Notes: a model not told the origin generated them from the letters alone. A stretch of 64,000 nt of DNA from JAFARZ01 sp035651595 (GCA_035651595.1 DASRFJ010000088.1:16443-80442), one strand, 5' to 3'. Shown: positions 1-8,448, numbered from the stretch's first letter. Numbers and translations: made by a program.

Positions 1-180
1 CAGGCTCCATACCGAGAAGCCCACATGCTCGGCCAGTATCGAGAAGATCAGGTTGCGTCGCGCCACCCGCGCGCCAATTCGCCGCCAGAACCCGGCGTCC
101 TCCGGGTTCCAGTCCGCGATCCACCGGCCAGCGCGCTCCGGCGCCGCGAGCGTTGCCTGGTCACTTGATGTCGTCGCCAT
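1..180 (-). CDS. NarK/NasA-type nitrate/nitrite transporter, N-terminal fragment
   Basis: The gene runs off the left edge; only the first 60 codons are visible, reading leftward from an ATG at 178-180. The translation contains WNPEDAGFWRR, then RVARRNL and LAEHVGFSVW, the characteristic cytoplasmic lead-in and first membrane helix of major facilitator nitrate/nitrite porters (NarK family). This family imports nitrate or exchanges nitrate for nitrite across the cytoplasmic membrane. The ORF is open to the edge. The remaining helices and the nitrate signature cannot be seen, so nitrate versus nitrite preference is unknown. Confidence 0.75.
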   Translation of the reverse strand, partial: MATTSSDQATLAAPERAGRWIADWNPEDAGFWRRIGARVARRNLIFSILAEHVGFSVWSL

Positions 181-287
181 ACCGGCGACGCTAGGCGGAC
201 CGTGTTTCCCCGAAGCGGCCGCGCCGAGACGGCAGCGGAACATTCACCGCACAGGTCAGCTCACCGTGCTGTGCGCCGGCAACCGAG

Positions 288-1469
288 CTAGGTCAGGCGG
301 GCGGCCAGGAACTCGCGCTCGGCGGTGTTCTCGGTTCGGTCCAGGGCGGCTTGATACTCGCGTGCCGCTTCCGCGTCGCGGCCGAGGCGGCGCAGCAGGT
401 CGGCGCGGATGGCGTGGAACAGGTAGTAGCCGTCCAGGTTCAGTTCGTCGACCAGGTCGAGCGCGCTGCGCGGGCCGTCGACCTCGGCGACCGCGACCGC
501 GCGGTTCAGCGCGACGACTGGGGTGGGCGAGTGCGCGAGCAGCTGGTCGTAGAGCGCGAGGATCTGGGGCCAGTCGGTGTCCGCGGCGGTCGGTGCGTCG
601 CTGTGCACCGCGTTGATCGCCGCCTGGATCTGGTACGGGCCGGGCTGGTTCCGGCGCAGGCACTGCCGGACCAGCGCGTGGCCTTCGGCGATCAGCGCGC
701 GGTCCCAGCGGGTGCGGTCCTGGCCGGCGAGCGTGACCAGACCCCCGCCGGGCGCGATCCTGGCCGCGCGGCGTGACTCGGTGAGCAGCATGAGCGCGAG
801 CAGGCCGGTAACCTCTGGCTCGTCCGGCATGAGCTCGGCCAGGAGCCGGCCGAGCCGGATCGCCTCCGCACACAGCTCGGCACGGATCAGGTGTCCCTCG
901 TTGAAGATCAGGTACACGACGGCGAGCACCGGCTGCAGCCGGTCCGGCAGCTCCTCCGCCGGCGGAACGCGGTACGGGATGCGCGCCTCACGGATCTTGC
1001 CCTTCGCGCGGACCAGGCGCTGCGCCATGGTCGGCTCGGGCACCAGGAATGCCCGCGCGATCTCGGTGGTGCTGAGCCCGGCGATCAGCCGAAGCGTCAG
1101 CGCGACCTGGGCGGCCCGGCTGAGGGCGGGGTGGCAGCAGGTGAAGATGAGCCGTAGCCGGTCGTCGTGGACCGGGCCCAGCTCCACGGGTTCATCGCTC
1201 GCGTGCAGCAGCGCGGCCTGGGCGTGCTTGCCGGCCCGGGCGGCTTCGCGGCGCAGCCGGTCGATGGCGCGGTTGCGCGCGGTGGTGATGATCCAGCCCG
1301 CCGGACTCGGCGGGAGCCCGTCCGCGGGCCATCGCTCCGCGGCCGTGGTGAACGCCTCCTGCACCGCGTCCTCGGCGAGGTCGATGTCACCGAGGACACG
1401 CGTGAGGACGGCGACCGCGCGGCCGTATTCCGCGCGGAAAATGTGCTCGACCTCGGCGGCGGAGGTCAG
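288..1469 (-). CDS. ECF42-type RNA polymerase sigma factor
   Basis: Extracytoplasmic-function sigma factor of about 393 residues, about twice the length of a minimal ECF factor. Sigma region 2 is at the N-terminus (VEHIFRAEYGRAV, DIDLAEDAVQEAF), followed by region 4 (LSTTEIARAFLVPEPTMAQRL), then a long C-terminal extension with TPR-like helices (EYQAALDRTEN near the end). This architecture, with a DGPF/YCII partner directly upstream, is the ECF42 arrangement. I place the start at a CTG (1467-1469) that overlaps the partner's stop as CTGA, because homology begins there and no ATG, GTG or TTG lies close by. A longer reading from 1580 would run through the upstream gene in another frame. Coupled translation with the upstream gene is likely. 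Confidence 0.85.
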   Translation of the reverse strand: MTSAAEVEHIFRAEYGRAVAVLTRVLGDIDLAEDAVQEAFTTAAERWPADGLPPSPAGWIITTARNRAIDRLRREAARAGKHAQAALLHASDEPVELGPVHDDRLRLIFTCCHPALSRAAQVALTLRLIAGLSTTEIARAFLVPEPTMAQRLVRAKGKIREARIPYRVPPAEELPDRLQPVLAVVYLIFNEGHLIRAELCAEAIRLGRLLAELMPDEPEVTGLLALMLLTESRRAARIAPGGGLVTLAGQDRTRWDRALIAEGHALVRQCLRRNQPGPYQIQAAINAVHSDAPTAADTDWPQILALYDQLLAHSPTPVVALNRAVAVAEVDGPRSALDLVDELNLDGYYLFHAIRADLLRRLGRDAEAAREYQAALDRTENTAEREFLAARLT

Positions 1470-1819
1470 TCCTCGACCTCTTCCTGGAACGGCCGCACCT
1501 CGACCGGGATGCGGCACGCGCGGGTCGCCTTCCTGGCCCACTCCAGCGCGGCATCCAGGTCCGGCGCCTTGATGACCCACACTCCGCCGACGTGCTCTTT
1601 GCCCTCGGCGAACGGGCCGTCGGTGGTCAGCACGTCCTGCCCGGCCAGCCGGACCACCCGCGCCGTCCGTGACGGGTACAGCCCGCCGGCGAAGACCCAG
1701 GCCCCGGCGGCCCGCATCTCCTCGTTCACCGCGTCGACGTCCTTCATGATCTGGTCGATGTCCGCGGGCGGAGCCGTGTCCTCGGGGTGGAAAACGCTGA
1801 GCAGATACTGCTTCACCAT
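1466..1819 (-). CDS. YCII-related DGPF-domain protein, ECF42 partner
   Basis: A 117-residue protein of the YCII-related family. It begins MVKQYLLSVFHPE and carries the DGPF signature in TTDGPFAEGKE, followed by a GGVWVI strand. DGPF proteins are small ferredoxin-like-fold proteins of unclear biochemical role that are nearly always encoded beside ECF42 sigma factors. Here the stop overlaps the presumed sigma start. The pair is probably one regulatory unit, with the DGPF protein upstream. Start ATG at 1817-1819 is preceded by an AGGAGGC-type Shine-Dalgarno. Confidence 0.88.
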   Translation of the reverse strand: MVKQYLLSVFHPEDTAPPADIDQIMKDVDAVNEEMRAAGAWVFAGGLYPSRTARVVRLAGQDVLTTDGPFAEGKEHVGGVWVIKAPDLDAALEWARKATRACRIPVEVRPFQEEVED

Positions 1820-1837
1820 GTGCCTCCTAGTCCCGGT

Positions 1838-3019
1838 TCACGAATTCCTTGCCAGGTACGCGATGACGGCCGCGGCCAGAGCCAGGAACGACAGCGTGGT
1901 CAGTCCGGTCCGCAGCCCGAAGTCGCTGGCCAGGAAGCCTATCGCGGGCGGCCCCAGCAGGAAACCGCCGTAGCCGAGCGTCGAGGCGAGCGCGACGCCC
2001 CTCGAGCCGGCCAGCAGGCCGGCCCGCGCGACGGCTACCGGGAACAGGTTGGCGAGCCCGGCGCCGACCGCGGCGAACCCGGCCAGCGCCAGCCATACGT
2101 CGGGGGCCAGCGCGGCGAGCAGCATGCCGCCGCAGGCGGTCAGGCCCCCCGCCACAAGCACCCGGGTGCGGCCGTGCCGCTCGAGCAGGGTGGTCCCGGT
2201 CAGCCGGCCGAAAGCCTCGGCGAGCGCGAAGGCCGCGTAGCCGGCCGCGGCGAGCGCGGGCCCGGCGGCAAGATCCTGGTGCAGGTGCAGCGCGCCCCAG
2301 TCGCCGATCGCTCCCTCACCGTAAGCCGCGCAGAACGCGATCAGGCCGAGCACGCCCACCGCCCGGATCAGGTCACGCGGGCCAGCGGAAGAAGGAACCG
2401 GATCGGCCGCGCCAGGCGCGGTGGCGGGAGGCGGACGGCGCAGCGGGCGGGCGGTCAGCGCGGTGACGACCAGGCCGGTGCCCGCGATCAGGCTCAGGTG
2501 CGGCAGCGGGGCCAGGTGCGGCGCGATCAGCCCGCCGAGGCCGGCGCCGGCCAGGCCGCCGAAGCTCCAGGCGGCGTGGAAACCGGGCATCACCGGCCGC
2601 CGCAGCGCGGCGACCAGGTCGACAGCGACCGTGTTCATCGCGACGTTGAGACATCCGTAGGCGGCGCCGAACGTCAGCAACGCCAGGCCCAGCGTCAGCG
2701 CGGAATGTGCGAGTGGTGGCAGCACGAGCGTGCCGGACAGCACGCCGCAAGCGGGCACCGTCACCCGGCGGCCGCCGAACCGCCGGCACAGCGCGCCGGC
2801 CACCAGCATGGTGAGGACCGCGCCCGCGGACAGGCCGAGCAGTGCCAGTCCCAGGGCGGCGGCCGAGGCGCCGGTCTGCTGTTTGACGGCCGGGACGCGC
2901 ACCGCCCAGCTCGCGTACATGAAGCCGTGCGCGGTGAAGACCGCGCTGAGCGCGATCCGCTGCGTCCGGAGGCCGCCGTCTGTCCGGCTGGCTGCGATTA
3001 TTTTGCTTTCCGGTCGCAC
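1838..3019 (-). CDS. MFS transporter (YbjJ-like)
   Basis: Major facilitator permease of 393 residues with about 12 predicted hydrophobic segments. The N-terminal helix reads FTAHGFMYASWAVRVPAVK, typical of the YbjJ-like sugar/drug MFS group, and a basic inter-helix loop (CRRFGGRRV) is the MFS motif A region. Substrate is unknown. Start GTG at 3017-3019; it is transcribed divergently from a PadR regulator 79 bp away, so that regulator may control it. It ends 19 bp before the DGPF gene start, so co-transcription with the sigma pair is possible. Confidence 0.8.
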   Translation of the reverse strand: MRPESKIIAASRTDGGLRTQRIALSAVFTAHGFMYASWAVRVPAVKQQTGASAAALGLALLGLSAGAVLTMLVAGALCRRFGGRRVTVPACGVLSGTLVLPPLAHSALTLGLALLTFGAAYGCLNVAMNTVAVDLVAALRRPVMPGFHAAWSFGGLAGAGLGGLIAPHLAPLPHLSLIAGTGLVVTALTARPLRRPPPATAPGAADPVPSSAGPRDLIRAVGVLGLIAFCAAYGEGAIGDWGALHLHQDLAAGPALAAAGYAAFALAEAFGRLTGTTLLERHGRTRVLVAGGLTACGGMLLAALAPDVWLALAGFAAVGAGLANLFPVAVARAGLLAGSRGVALASTLGYGGFLLGPPAIGFLASDFGLRTGLTTLSFLALAAAVIAYLARNS

Positions 3020-3061
3020 AAAATGAGGCTACGCGGGTGACCCTGCGTGCGCCAGGCGCGC

Positions 3062-3099
3062 TTGACGCCAAGTAATACTAGGCATAGGATCTCTTGGTA
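3062..3099 (+). promoter_or_regulatory. Promoter of padR, apparently leaderless, with PadR-type dyad
   Basis: TTGACG at 3062-3067 is followed by a 17-bp spacer and TAGGAT at 3085-3090, a good housekeeping -35/-10 pair. Transcription would begin at about 3097-3099, essentially on the A of the padR ATG (3099), so the mRNA is probably leaderless. Arms CCAAG (3068-3072) and CTTGG (3093-3097) flank the -10 and could be an autoregulatory operator. Confidence 0.6.
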
Positions 3100-3422
3100 T
3101 GAATCGAGAACGTCTCAAGGGAAACCTCGACTTGCTGCTGCTGTCGGTACTCGCCGCGGGGCCGGCGCACGGCTATGCGATCATCTCCGCGCTGCGCGAC
3201 CGCAGCGAGGGCACGTTTGACCTGCCCGAGGGCACGATCTACCCAGCACTGCACCGGCTTGAGGACGCTGGCCTGCTCGGCAGCTCCTGGGCTGAGGGGG
3301 ACGGGCGCAAGCGCCGGGTCTACGGGCTGACCGACAAGGGCGTGGCCGCGCTCGCGGCAGAGCACGGCGAGTGGCAGCGATTCGTGTCCGGGGTGCAGGC
3401 GGTGCTGGGGTGGTCGGCGTGA
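3099..3422 (+). CDS. PadR family transcriptional regulator
   Basis: A 107-residue winged-helix regulator with the PadR signatures: LDLLLLSVLAAGPAHGYAI in the first helices, DLPEGTIYPALHRLEDAGLL in the recognition region and RKRRVYGLTDKG in the wing. The C-terminal helix is short. It is followed with a GTGA overlap by a HAAS-domain membrane protein, a very common two-gene unit in which PadR represses its own operon in response to envelope stress or drugs. A divergent MFS gene is a second plausible target. The effector is unknown. Confidence 0.92.
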   Translation: MNRERLKGNLDLLLLSVLAAGPAHGYAIISALRDRSEGTFDLPEGTIYPALHRLEDAGLLGSSWAEGDGRKRRVYGLTDKGVAALAAEHGEWQRFVSGVQAVLGWSA

Positions 3423-4207
3423 ACCCGGTCGACGAGTACCTGCGCCAGCTCCGCGCGGGCCTGCGCACCCGCGACGCCGACCTCATCATGGTCGAGGCGG
3501 AGGACCATCTAAGGGAGACGGTCGCCGCCGGACTCGCCGCCGGGCTGACCGAACGCGAGGCGCAGGAGGCGGCGATCTCGGCCTTCGGCTCGGTGCGGGC
3601 GGTGGTCCGGGCGCATGCCACCAGGCCCGGCAACCTGGTCAAGGGCAGGACACCGAAGGCGATTCTCGCCGACCTGTTCCTGTCCGCTTGGCAGCTCGGC
3701 GGCATCGGCCTGATGGCGATCGGGGTCAGCGGCGCGCTCGTGGCGCTGATGAACGCGACCCTCGGCCGCGCGTTCACCGGCCAGGCGCCGGCCGGCGTGA
3801 CGTTCGCCAAGGCCGACTGCGCGTCCTGGATGGCCGCGTGGACCGGCGCGCGCGACTGCGCGCAGGCGGCGATGCTCGAGGCCAGCAGCGACGCGGTCGT
3901 GCTGCGGCTCATCGCCGGGCTGGCCGGCGTCGCGGTGCTCGCGGCCTGCTTCCTCGTCCGCTACGTGATGCGGCGTCTTGGGCGCGAGCCCGCCGAACCG
4001 CTGGCCGGCTACTTCCCGCTGCTGGCGGCGTGCGTGTTCGGCGCTGGAGCACTGGCGCTCGCAATGGCGCAGCTCACCGGGTTTACCGTCACGGCGGGCC
4101 CGGGCGTGTACCTGAGCGGCGCGCTCGTGTCGGCGGTGGTGGCGGTCTGCTACGGCGTCCGGTCGCGCAGGGTTGTCCGGCATCTCATGGTGATCTGGGC
4201 ACGATAA
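3419..4207 (+). CDS. HAAS (permease-prefix) domain membrane protein
   Basis: About 262 residues. The start is a GTG at 3419-3421 overlapping the padR stop; it gives VNPVDEYLRQLRAGLRTRD, the beginning of a HAAS/DUF1700-like cytoplasmic helical domain ending in AQEAAISAFGS. Four hydrophobic segments follow (around LGGIGLMAIGVSGALVALM, LIAGLAGVAVLAACFLV, YFPLLAACVFGAGALAL and VYLSGALVSAVVAVCY). Such proteins are typical co-transcribed partners of PadR regulators; the HAAS domain is thought to be a protein-protein interaction module. The biochemical role is unknown. Confidence 0.8.
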   Translation: MNPVDEYLRQLRAGLRTRDADLIMVEAEDHLRETVAAGLAAGLTEREAQEAAISAFGSVRAVVRAHATRPGNLVKGRTPKAILADLFLSAWQLGGIGLMAIGVSGALVALMNATLGRAFTGQAPAGVTFAKADCASWMAAWTGARDCAQAAMLEASSDAVVLRLIAGLAGVAVLAACFLVRYVMRRLGREPAEPLAGYFPLLAACVFGAGALALAMAQLTGFTVTAGPGVYLSGALVSAVVAVCYGVRSRRVVRHLMVIWAR

Positions 4208-4238
4208 ACCTGTGAAGCGACGGGGGATGACCGTGGTA

Positions 4239-4250
4239 TGGTCTAGACCA
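4239..4250. promoter_or_regulatory. dre-like operator (DasR/GntR-HutC palindrome) upstream of gap
   Basis: The perfect 12-bp palindrome TGGTCTAGACCA lies in the 248-bp leader of the gap operon, about 205 bp before the gap start. It matches the core of the dre site bound by DasR, the GlcNAc-responsive GntR/HutC regulator of streptomycetes. Inference: the glycolytic operon may be under DasR-like control. An 8-bp stem-loop (4321-4341) lies further downstream in the same leader. Confidence 0.65.
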
Positions 4251-4455
4251 CAGGCGTCGTGATTGCCTGCCCGGCAACGGGGGCCCCGACAGGTCCCGCA
4301 TGCTTGGATTTCGGCGTCGACCTCCCGGCGATCCCGGGAGGCGATGCTGGCCTGCGGGGGCTTGCGGCGGACGACCCCCGCACCCCCGGATAGGCGGGTT
4401 CCGATAGTCTGCGAGTGACGACGGTGGGTTTGACCAGCCGAGGAGATTTTCAGCT

Positions 4456-5469
4456 GTGACTATTCGCGTGGGCATTAACGGGTTCGGCCGTATCGGCCGT
4501 AACTTCTGGCGGGCGGTTAACGCCGCCGAAGGCGACCGCGGCATCGAGATCGTGGCCGCTAATGACCTGGGTGACATCAAGACGATGGCGCACCTGCTCA
4601 AGTACGACACGATCCTCGGCACGCTGCCGGGCGAGGTCTCGGTGTCCGATGACACGATCAACGTCGGTGGCAAGCAGATCAAGATCCTCGCGCAGAAGGA
4701 TCCGGCGCAGCTGCCGTGGGGCGAACTCGGCGTGGACATCGTGATCGAGTCCACCGGGCGTTTCACGACCGGCACCGCGGCGCGGGCGCACATCGAGGCG
4801 GGCGCGAAGAAGGTCATCATCTCCGCCCCGGCCAAGGACGAGGACATCACGATCGTCATGGGCGTGAACGACGACGCCTACGACCCGGAGAAGCACGATG
4901 TGCTGTCCAACGCATCCTGCACGACGAACTGCGTCGCACCGCTGGCGAAGGTGCTGCTGGACAACTTCGGCATCGTCAAGGGCCTGATGACGACCGTGCA
5001 CGCGTACACGAACGACCAGGTCATTCTCGACTTCCCGCACAAGGACCTGCGCCGGGCGCGGGCCGCCGCGCAGAACATCATCCCGACCACCACTGGCGCG
5101 GCGAAGGCCACGTCACTGGTGCTGCCCGAGCTGAAGGGCAAGCTGGACGGCCGGGCGCTGCGCGTGCCGGTGCCGGACGGCTCCATCACCGACCTGGTGG
5201 TGCAGGTGGAGCGGGCGGCCACCAAGGAAGAGATCAACGCCGCGTACAAGGCCGCCGCCGACGGGTCCCTGAAGGGTTACCTGCACTACACCGAGGACGA
5301 GATCGTCTCCTCCGACATCGTGGGTTCCTCGGCCTCGTGCACCTTCGACTCGCAGCTCACGATGGTGTTCGGCGACCAGGTGAAGGTGTGGGGCTGGTAC
5401 GACAACGAGTGGGGTTACTCCTGCCGCCTGGTCGACCTGGCCGCGCTCGTCGCGTCCCGGCTGCGGTAA
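4456..5469 (+). CDS. gap: Type I glyceraldehyde-3-phosphate dehydrogenase
   Basis: A 337-residue NAD-dependent GAPDH catalysing glyceraldehyde-3-phosphate + NAD + Pi to 1,3-bisphosphoglycerate in cytosolic glycolysis. The Rossmann motif is at the N-terminus (VGINGFGRIGRNFWRA), the catalytic Cys sits in SNASCTTNCVAPLAK, and the C-terminus has WYDNEWGYSCRLVDL. Length is normal for the family. Start GTG at 4456 with GAGGAG upstream. First gene of gap-pgk-tpiA; pgk starts within its stop codon (TAATG). Confidence 0.97.
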   Translation: MTIRVGINGFGRIGRNFWRAVNAAEGDRGIEIVAANDLGDIKTMAHLLKYDTILGTLPGEVSVSDDTINVGGKQIKILAQKDPAQLPWGELGVDIVIESTGRFTTGTAARAHIEAGAKKVIISAPAKDEDITIVMGVNDDAYDPEKHDVLSNASCTTNCVAPLAKVLLDNFGIVKGLMTTVHAYTNDQVILDFPHKDLRRARAAAQNIIPTTTGAAKATSLVLPELKGKLDGRALRVPVPDGSITDLVVQVERAATKEEINAAYKAAADGSLKGYLHYTEDEIVSSDIVGSSASCTFDSQLTMVFGDQVKVWGWYDNEWGYSCRLVDLAALVASRLR

Positions 5470-6698
5470 TGCCCAGCTCGACGTTGCGGAGCGTTGACCA
5501 GCTGGACGTCACCGGCAAGCGGGTGCTGCTCAGGTCGGACCTGAACGTGCCGCTCGACCTGACCGGCTCCGGCGCGATCACCGACGACGGACGGATCCGG
5601 GCCAGCCTTCCGGTGATCCGCGCGCTGTCCGAACGCGGCGCGCGGGTCATCGTCATGGCACACCTCGGACGTCCGGCCGGCGCGGACTTCGCCGAGCGAG
5701 CGGCGGGCGGCCCGTCGCTGCGGGTGGTTGCCGGGCGGCTCAGCGAACTGCTCGGCAAACCGGTGGCGTTCGCCGCGGACGTGGCGGGTGCGGACGCGCG
5801 GAACACGGTGGCCGGGCTGGCCGACGGTGACGTCGCGCTGCTGGAGAACGTGCGGTTCGAACCGGCCGAAACGGCCAAGGACGACGCGGCCCGGGCGGAG
5901 TTCGCCGGCAAGCTCGCCGCGCTCGGCGACCTGTACGTGGGCGATGGGTTCGGCGCGGTGCACCGCAAGCACGCGTCCGTGTACGACCTGCCGCGGCTGC
6001 TGCCGCACGCGGCCGGTGATCTGGTCCGCGACGAGGTCGCCGTGCTCGAACGGCTGACCCGCGACCCGGCCAGGCCGTTCGTGGTGGTGCTCGGCGGCAA
6101 GAAGCCGTCGGACAAGCTTGGCGTCATCCACAACCTGCTCGGCCTCGCGGACCGGATCCTCGTCTGCGGCGGCATGGCCTACACGTTCCTCGCCGCGCAG
6201 GGTTACGAGGTGGGCAACTCGGTGCTTGAGGCGGACAAGATCGACGAGGTAAAGGCCGTGCTGGCGGAGGCCGCGTCACGAGGCGTCGAGCTTGTGCTCC
6301 CCGTCGACATCGTGGTGGCGGCGAAGTTCGCGCCGGACGCCGAGCACACCGTGGTCCCCGCCGATGGCATCCCGGCAGACTGGGAGGGCGTCGACGCCGG
6401 CCCGCGGACCCGAGAGTTGTTCCGCGCCAAGCTCGCGGATGCGCGGACGGTGTTCTGGAACGGGCCGGCCGGCGTGTTCGAGTTCCCGCCGTTCTCGGCG
6501 GGCACCCGGGCCGTCGCCGAGGCCGTCGCGGCGGTGAACGGGCTGACCGTGGTCGGCGGCGGCGACTCGGCGGCCGCGGTACGAGCACTGGGCATCGGCG
6601 AGGACAAGTTCAGCCACATCTCGACCGGCGGCGGCGCGTCGCTGGAGTACCTGGAGGGCAAGACGCTGCCCGGGCTGACCGCGCTGGAAGCGGAGTGA
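5469..6698 (+). CDS. pgk: Phosphoglycerate kinase
   Basis: A 409-residue cytosolic kinase transferring the acyl phosphate of 1,3-bisphosphoglycerate to ADP. The N-terminal substrate-binding segment KRVLLRSDLNVPL, HLGRP, the DGFGAVHRKHAS region and the C-terminal VVGGGDSAAAV / FSHISTGGGASLEYLEGK nucleotide-binding motifs are all present. The ATG at 5469-5471 overlaps the gap stop TAA by one base, so translation is coupled. The gene ends overlapping tpiA. Confidence 0.97.
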   Translation: MPSSTLRSVDQLDVTGKRVLLRSDLNVPLDLTGSGAITDDGRIRASLPVIRALSERGARVIVMAHLGRPAGADFAERAAGGPSLRVVAGRLSELLGKPVAFAADVAGADARNTVAGLADGDVALLENVRFEPAETAKDDAARAEFAGKLAALGDLYVGDGFGAVHRKHASVYDLPRLLPHAAGDLVRDEVAVLERLTRDPARPFVVVLGGKKPSDKLGVIHNLLGLADRILVCGGMAYTFLAAQGYEVGNSVLEADKIDEVKAVLAEAASRGVELVLPVDIVVAAKFAPDAEHTVVPADGIPADWEGVDAGPRTRELFRAKLADARTVFWNGPAGVFEFPPFSAGTRAVAEAVAAVNGLTVVGGGDSAAAVRALGIGEDKFSHISTGGGASLEYLEGKTLPGLTALEAE

Positions 6699-7489
6699 GC
6701 GAGCGGGGCAAGCGGTTGCCGCTGATGGCCGGCAACTGGAAGATGCACGAGAACCACCTCGAGGCCATCGCGCTCGTGCAGAAGCTCGCGTTCACGCTGA
6801 CCGACAAGGACTACACGTTCACCGAGGTCGCCGTGCTGCCGCCGTTCACCGCGCTGCGCAGCGTGCAGACGCTGGTCAGCGGCGACAAGCTGAAGATCGG
6901 GTACGGCGCGCAGGACGTATCGGCGCACGACTCCGGCGCGTACACCGGGGAGATCTCCGGACCGATGCTGGCCAAGCTCGGCTGCACATACGTGGTCGTG
7001 GGGCACTCGGAGCGCCGGCAGTATCACGCCGAATCCGACGCGGTCGTGAACAAGAAGGTGCAGGCCTGTCTGCGGTCCTCGCTGACGCCGATCGTGTGCG
7101 TGGGGGAGTCGCTCGAGGTGCGCCGGTCCGGCGACCACATATCGTATACACTCGCCCAGCTTGACGGCTCGCTGGCCAAGGTGCCGGCCGAGGCCGTCGC
7201 CGGGATGGTTGTGGCGTATGAGCCGGTCTGGGCCATCGGGACCGGTGAGGTGGCGACACCGCAGGACGCCCAGGAGGCTTGCTCGGCGATCCGAGGACGC
7301 ATTTCGGCGATTCATGGCGCCGAAACCGGGGTCAGTGTGCGTATCCTGTATGGCGGGTCCGTTAAACCCGGCAACATTGCGCCGATCATGGCGCAGCCGG
7401 ACGTGGACGGCGCCCTGGTCGGCGGCGCAAGCCTCGACGCGGACCAGTTCGCTCAAGTATGCCGGTACCGGGAACTGCCGGTATCCTAG
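6695..7489 (+). CDS. tpiA: Triosephosphate isomerase
   Basis: A 264-residue TIM-barrel enzyme interconverting dihydroxyacetone phosphate and glyceraldehyde-3-phosphate. Visible signatures are the N-terminal GNWKMHENH with the catalytic Lys, VVVGHSERR with the catalytic His, VAYEPVWAIGTG with the catalytic Glu, and the phosphate-binding ILYGGSVKPGN and GALVGGASLDA. GTG start at 6695 overlaps the pgk stop as GTGA. It completes the lower-glycolysis operon. Confidence 0.97.
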   Translation: MSERGKRLPLMAGNWKMHENHLEAIALVQKLAFTLTDKDYTFTEVAVLPPFTALRSVQTLVSGDKLKIGYGAQDVSAHDSGAYTGEISGPMLAKLGCTYVVVGHSERRQYHAESDAVVNKKVQACLRSSLTPIVCVGESLEVRRSGDHISYTLAQLDGSLAKVPAEAVAGMVVAYEPVWAIGTGEVATPQDAQEACSAIRGRISAIHGAETGVSVRILYGGSVKPGNIAPIMAQPDVDGALVGGASLDADQFAQVCRYRELPVS

Positions 7490-7538
7490 AGTGGGCACCA
7501 GGCCATCGACACCATAGAGGCGCAGAGGTAAACCGGGC

Positions 7539-7769
7539 ATGATCATCGGGCTTTCCGTTATCCTGATCATTACCAGTATCGTGATGGTAATGCTCGTCCT
7601 GCTGCACAAGGGCAAGGGCGGCGGTCTGTCGGACATGTTCGGCGGCGGAGTGTCCTCCACCCTCGGCTCCTCCTCGGTCGTCGAACGCAACCTGGACCGG
7701 ATCACCTACTTTTTCGGGATCCTGTGGTTCGTGGACATCGTCGCACTGGGCTGGCTGATCAACCACTAG
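7539..7769 (+). CDS. secG: Preprotein translocase subunit SecG
   Basis: A 76-residue membrane protein with two hydrophobic helices (residues about 2-23 and 53-72) joined by a Gly/Ser-rich loop containing GKGGGLSDMFGGG and SSSVVERNLDRIT, the classic SecG pattern. SecG is the accessory subunit of the SecYEG channel in the cytoplasmic membrane. It lies 49 bp after tpiA, the usual actinobacterial order gap-pgk-tpiA-secG. Confidence 0.95.
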   Translation: MIIGLSVILIITSIVMVMLVLLHKGKGGGLSDMFGGGVSSTLGSSSVVERNLDRITYFFGILWFVDIVALGWLINH

Positions 7770-7833
7770 CGCGTACTCTTCCCGCACAGATCTTCTGCAC
7801 TTTCTTCATCTGGTCCCAAGGGGTGATCTGTTA

Positions 7834-8175
7834 GTGAGTAGTGGCAACGCGATCCGCGGCAGCCGGGTAGGCGCGGGGCCGATGGGAGAGGCCGAGCGCG
7901 GCGAGTCCGCGCCTCGCGTCTGGGTCTCCTTCTGGTGCGCGAACAAGCACGAGACTCGCCCGAGCTTCGCAACCGACGCCGCCATCCCCGAGACCTGGGA
8001 GTGCCCGCGCTGCGGCAACCCGGCGGGCCAGGACGAGGAGAATCCGCCCGCCCCGCCGCGCGTCGAGCCGTACAAGACCCATCTCGCCTACGTCAAGGAA
8101 CGCCGGAGCGACACCGACGGCGAGGCCATCCTGGCCGAGGCGATCGCCCGCCTGCGAAGCACGGCGTCGGCCTAG
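7834..8175 (+). CDS. rbpA: RNA polymerase-binding protein RbpA
   Basis: A 113-residue actinobacteria-specific transcription factor that binds the RNA polymerase beta subunit and principal sigma factor and stabilises open complexes. The core domain contains FWCANKHETRPSFA and WECPRCGNPAG (zinc-ribbon-like CPRC), and the C-terminal sigma-interacting part has PYKTHLAYVKERRSDTDGEAILAEAI. GTG start at 7834 with AAGGGG upstream. Its presence supports the actinobacterial assignment. Confidence 0.96.
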   Translation: MSSGNAIRGSRVGAGPMGEAERGESAPRVWVSFWCANKHETRPSFATDAAIPETWECPRCGNPAGQDEENPPAPPRVEPYKTHLAYVKERRSDTDGEAILAEAIARLRSTASA

Positions 8176-8184
8176 TTTTCGCTG

Positions 8185-8198
8185 GGGGAGGCCTCCCC
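8185..8198. terminator. Hairpin downstream of rbpA
   Basis: The perfect palindrome GGGGAGGCCTCCCC begins 10 bp after the rbpA stop and is followed by a related GC-rich segment. No U-tract is present, which is usual for actinobacterial terminators. It probably ends the gap-to-rbpA transcription unit. Confidence 0.5.
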
Positions 8199-8395
8199 GG
8201 ACCCTTCGGCTTTCACTGGGGAAGCCCCCGGCCTTAACCACGACGACGGCGCCACGGCCCCGGCCGATGCAGCGGCGCTGCCGCCGCACCCCGCTGCTAG
8301 CCAGGTGTCATGCCGTCGCGACTCGACCGGTTGTGACTGCCCGCTCGCGAACTGGGCATCTATTCATATTCCGGGCGCGCCATCAGGCACGCCAG

Positions 8396-8448
8396 ATTAT
8401 TGCGGACAGTTACCCCACCAATCCGGGGGGGTAACTGTCCGCAATAAT
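8396..8448. repeat. Solo inverted-repeat element (21-bp perfect arms)
   Basis: Left arm 8396-8416 (ATTATTGCGGACAGTTACC plus CC) and right arm 8428-8448 are perfect reverse complements with an 11-bp loop. The arm sequence is nearly the terminal inverted repeat of the 356-bp element at 41043-41398. This looks like the two ends of such an element joined without its interior. It could also act as a bidirectional terminator. Confidence 0.8.

Noticed and set aside
53..616. Plus-strand ORF at the left edge
   Set aside because: It is antisense to the NarK fragment and sigma gene, with Arg/Gly-rich composition typical of a shadow frame.
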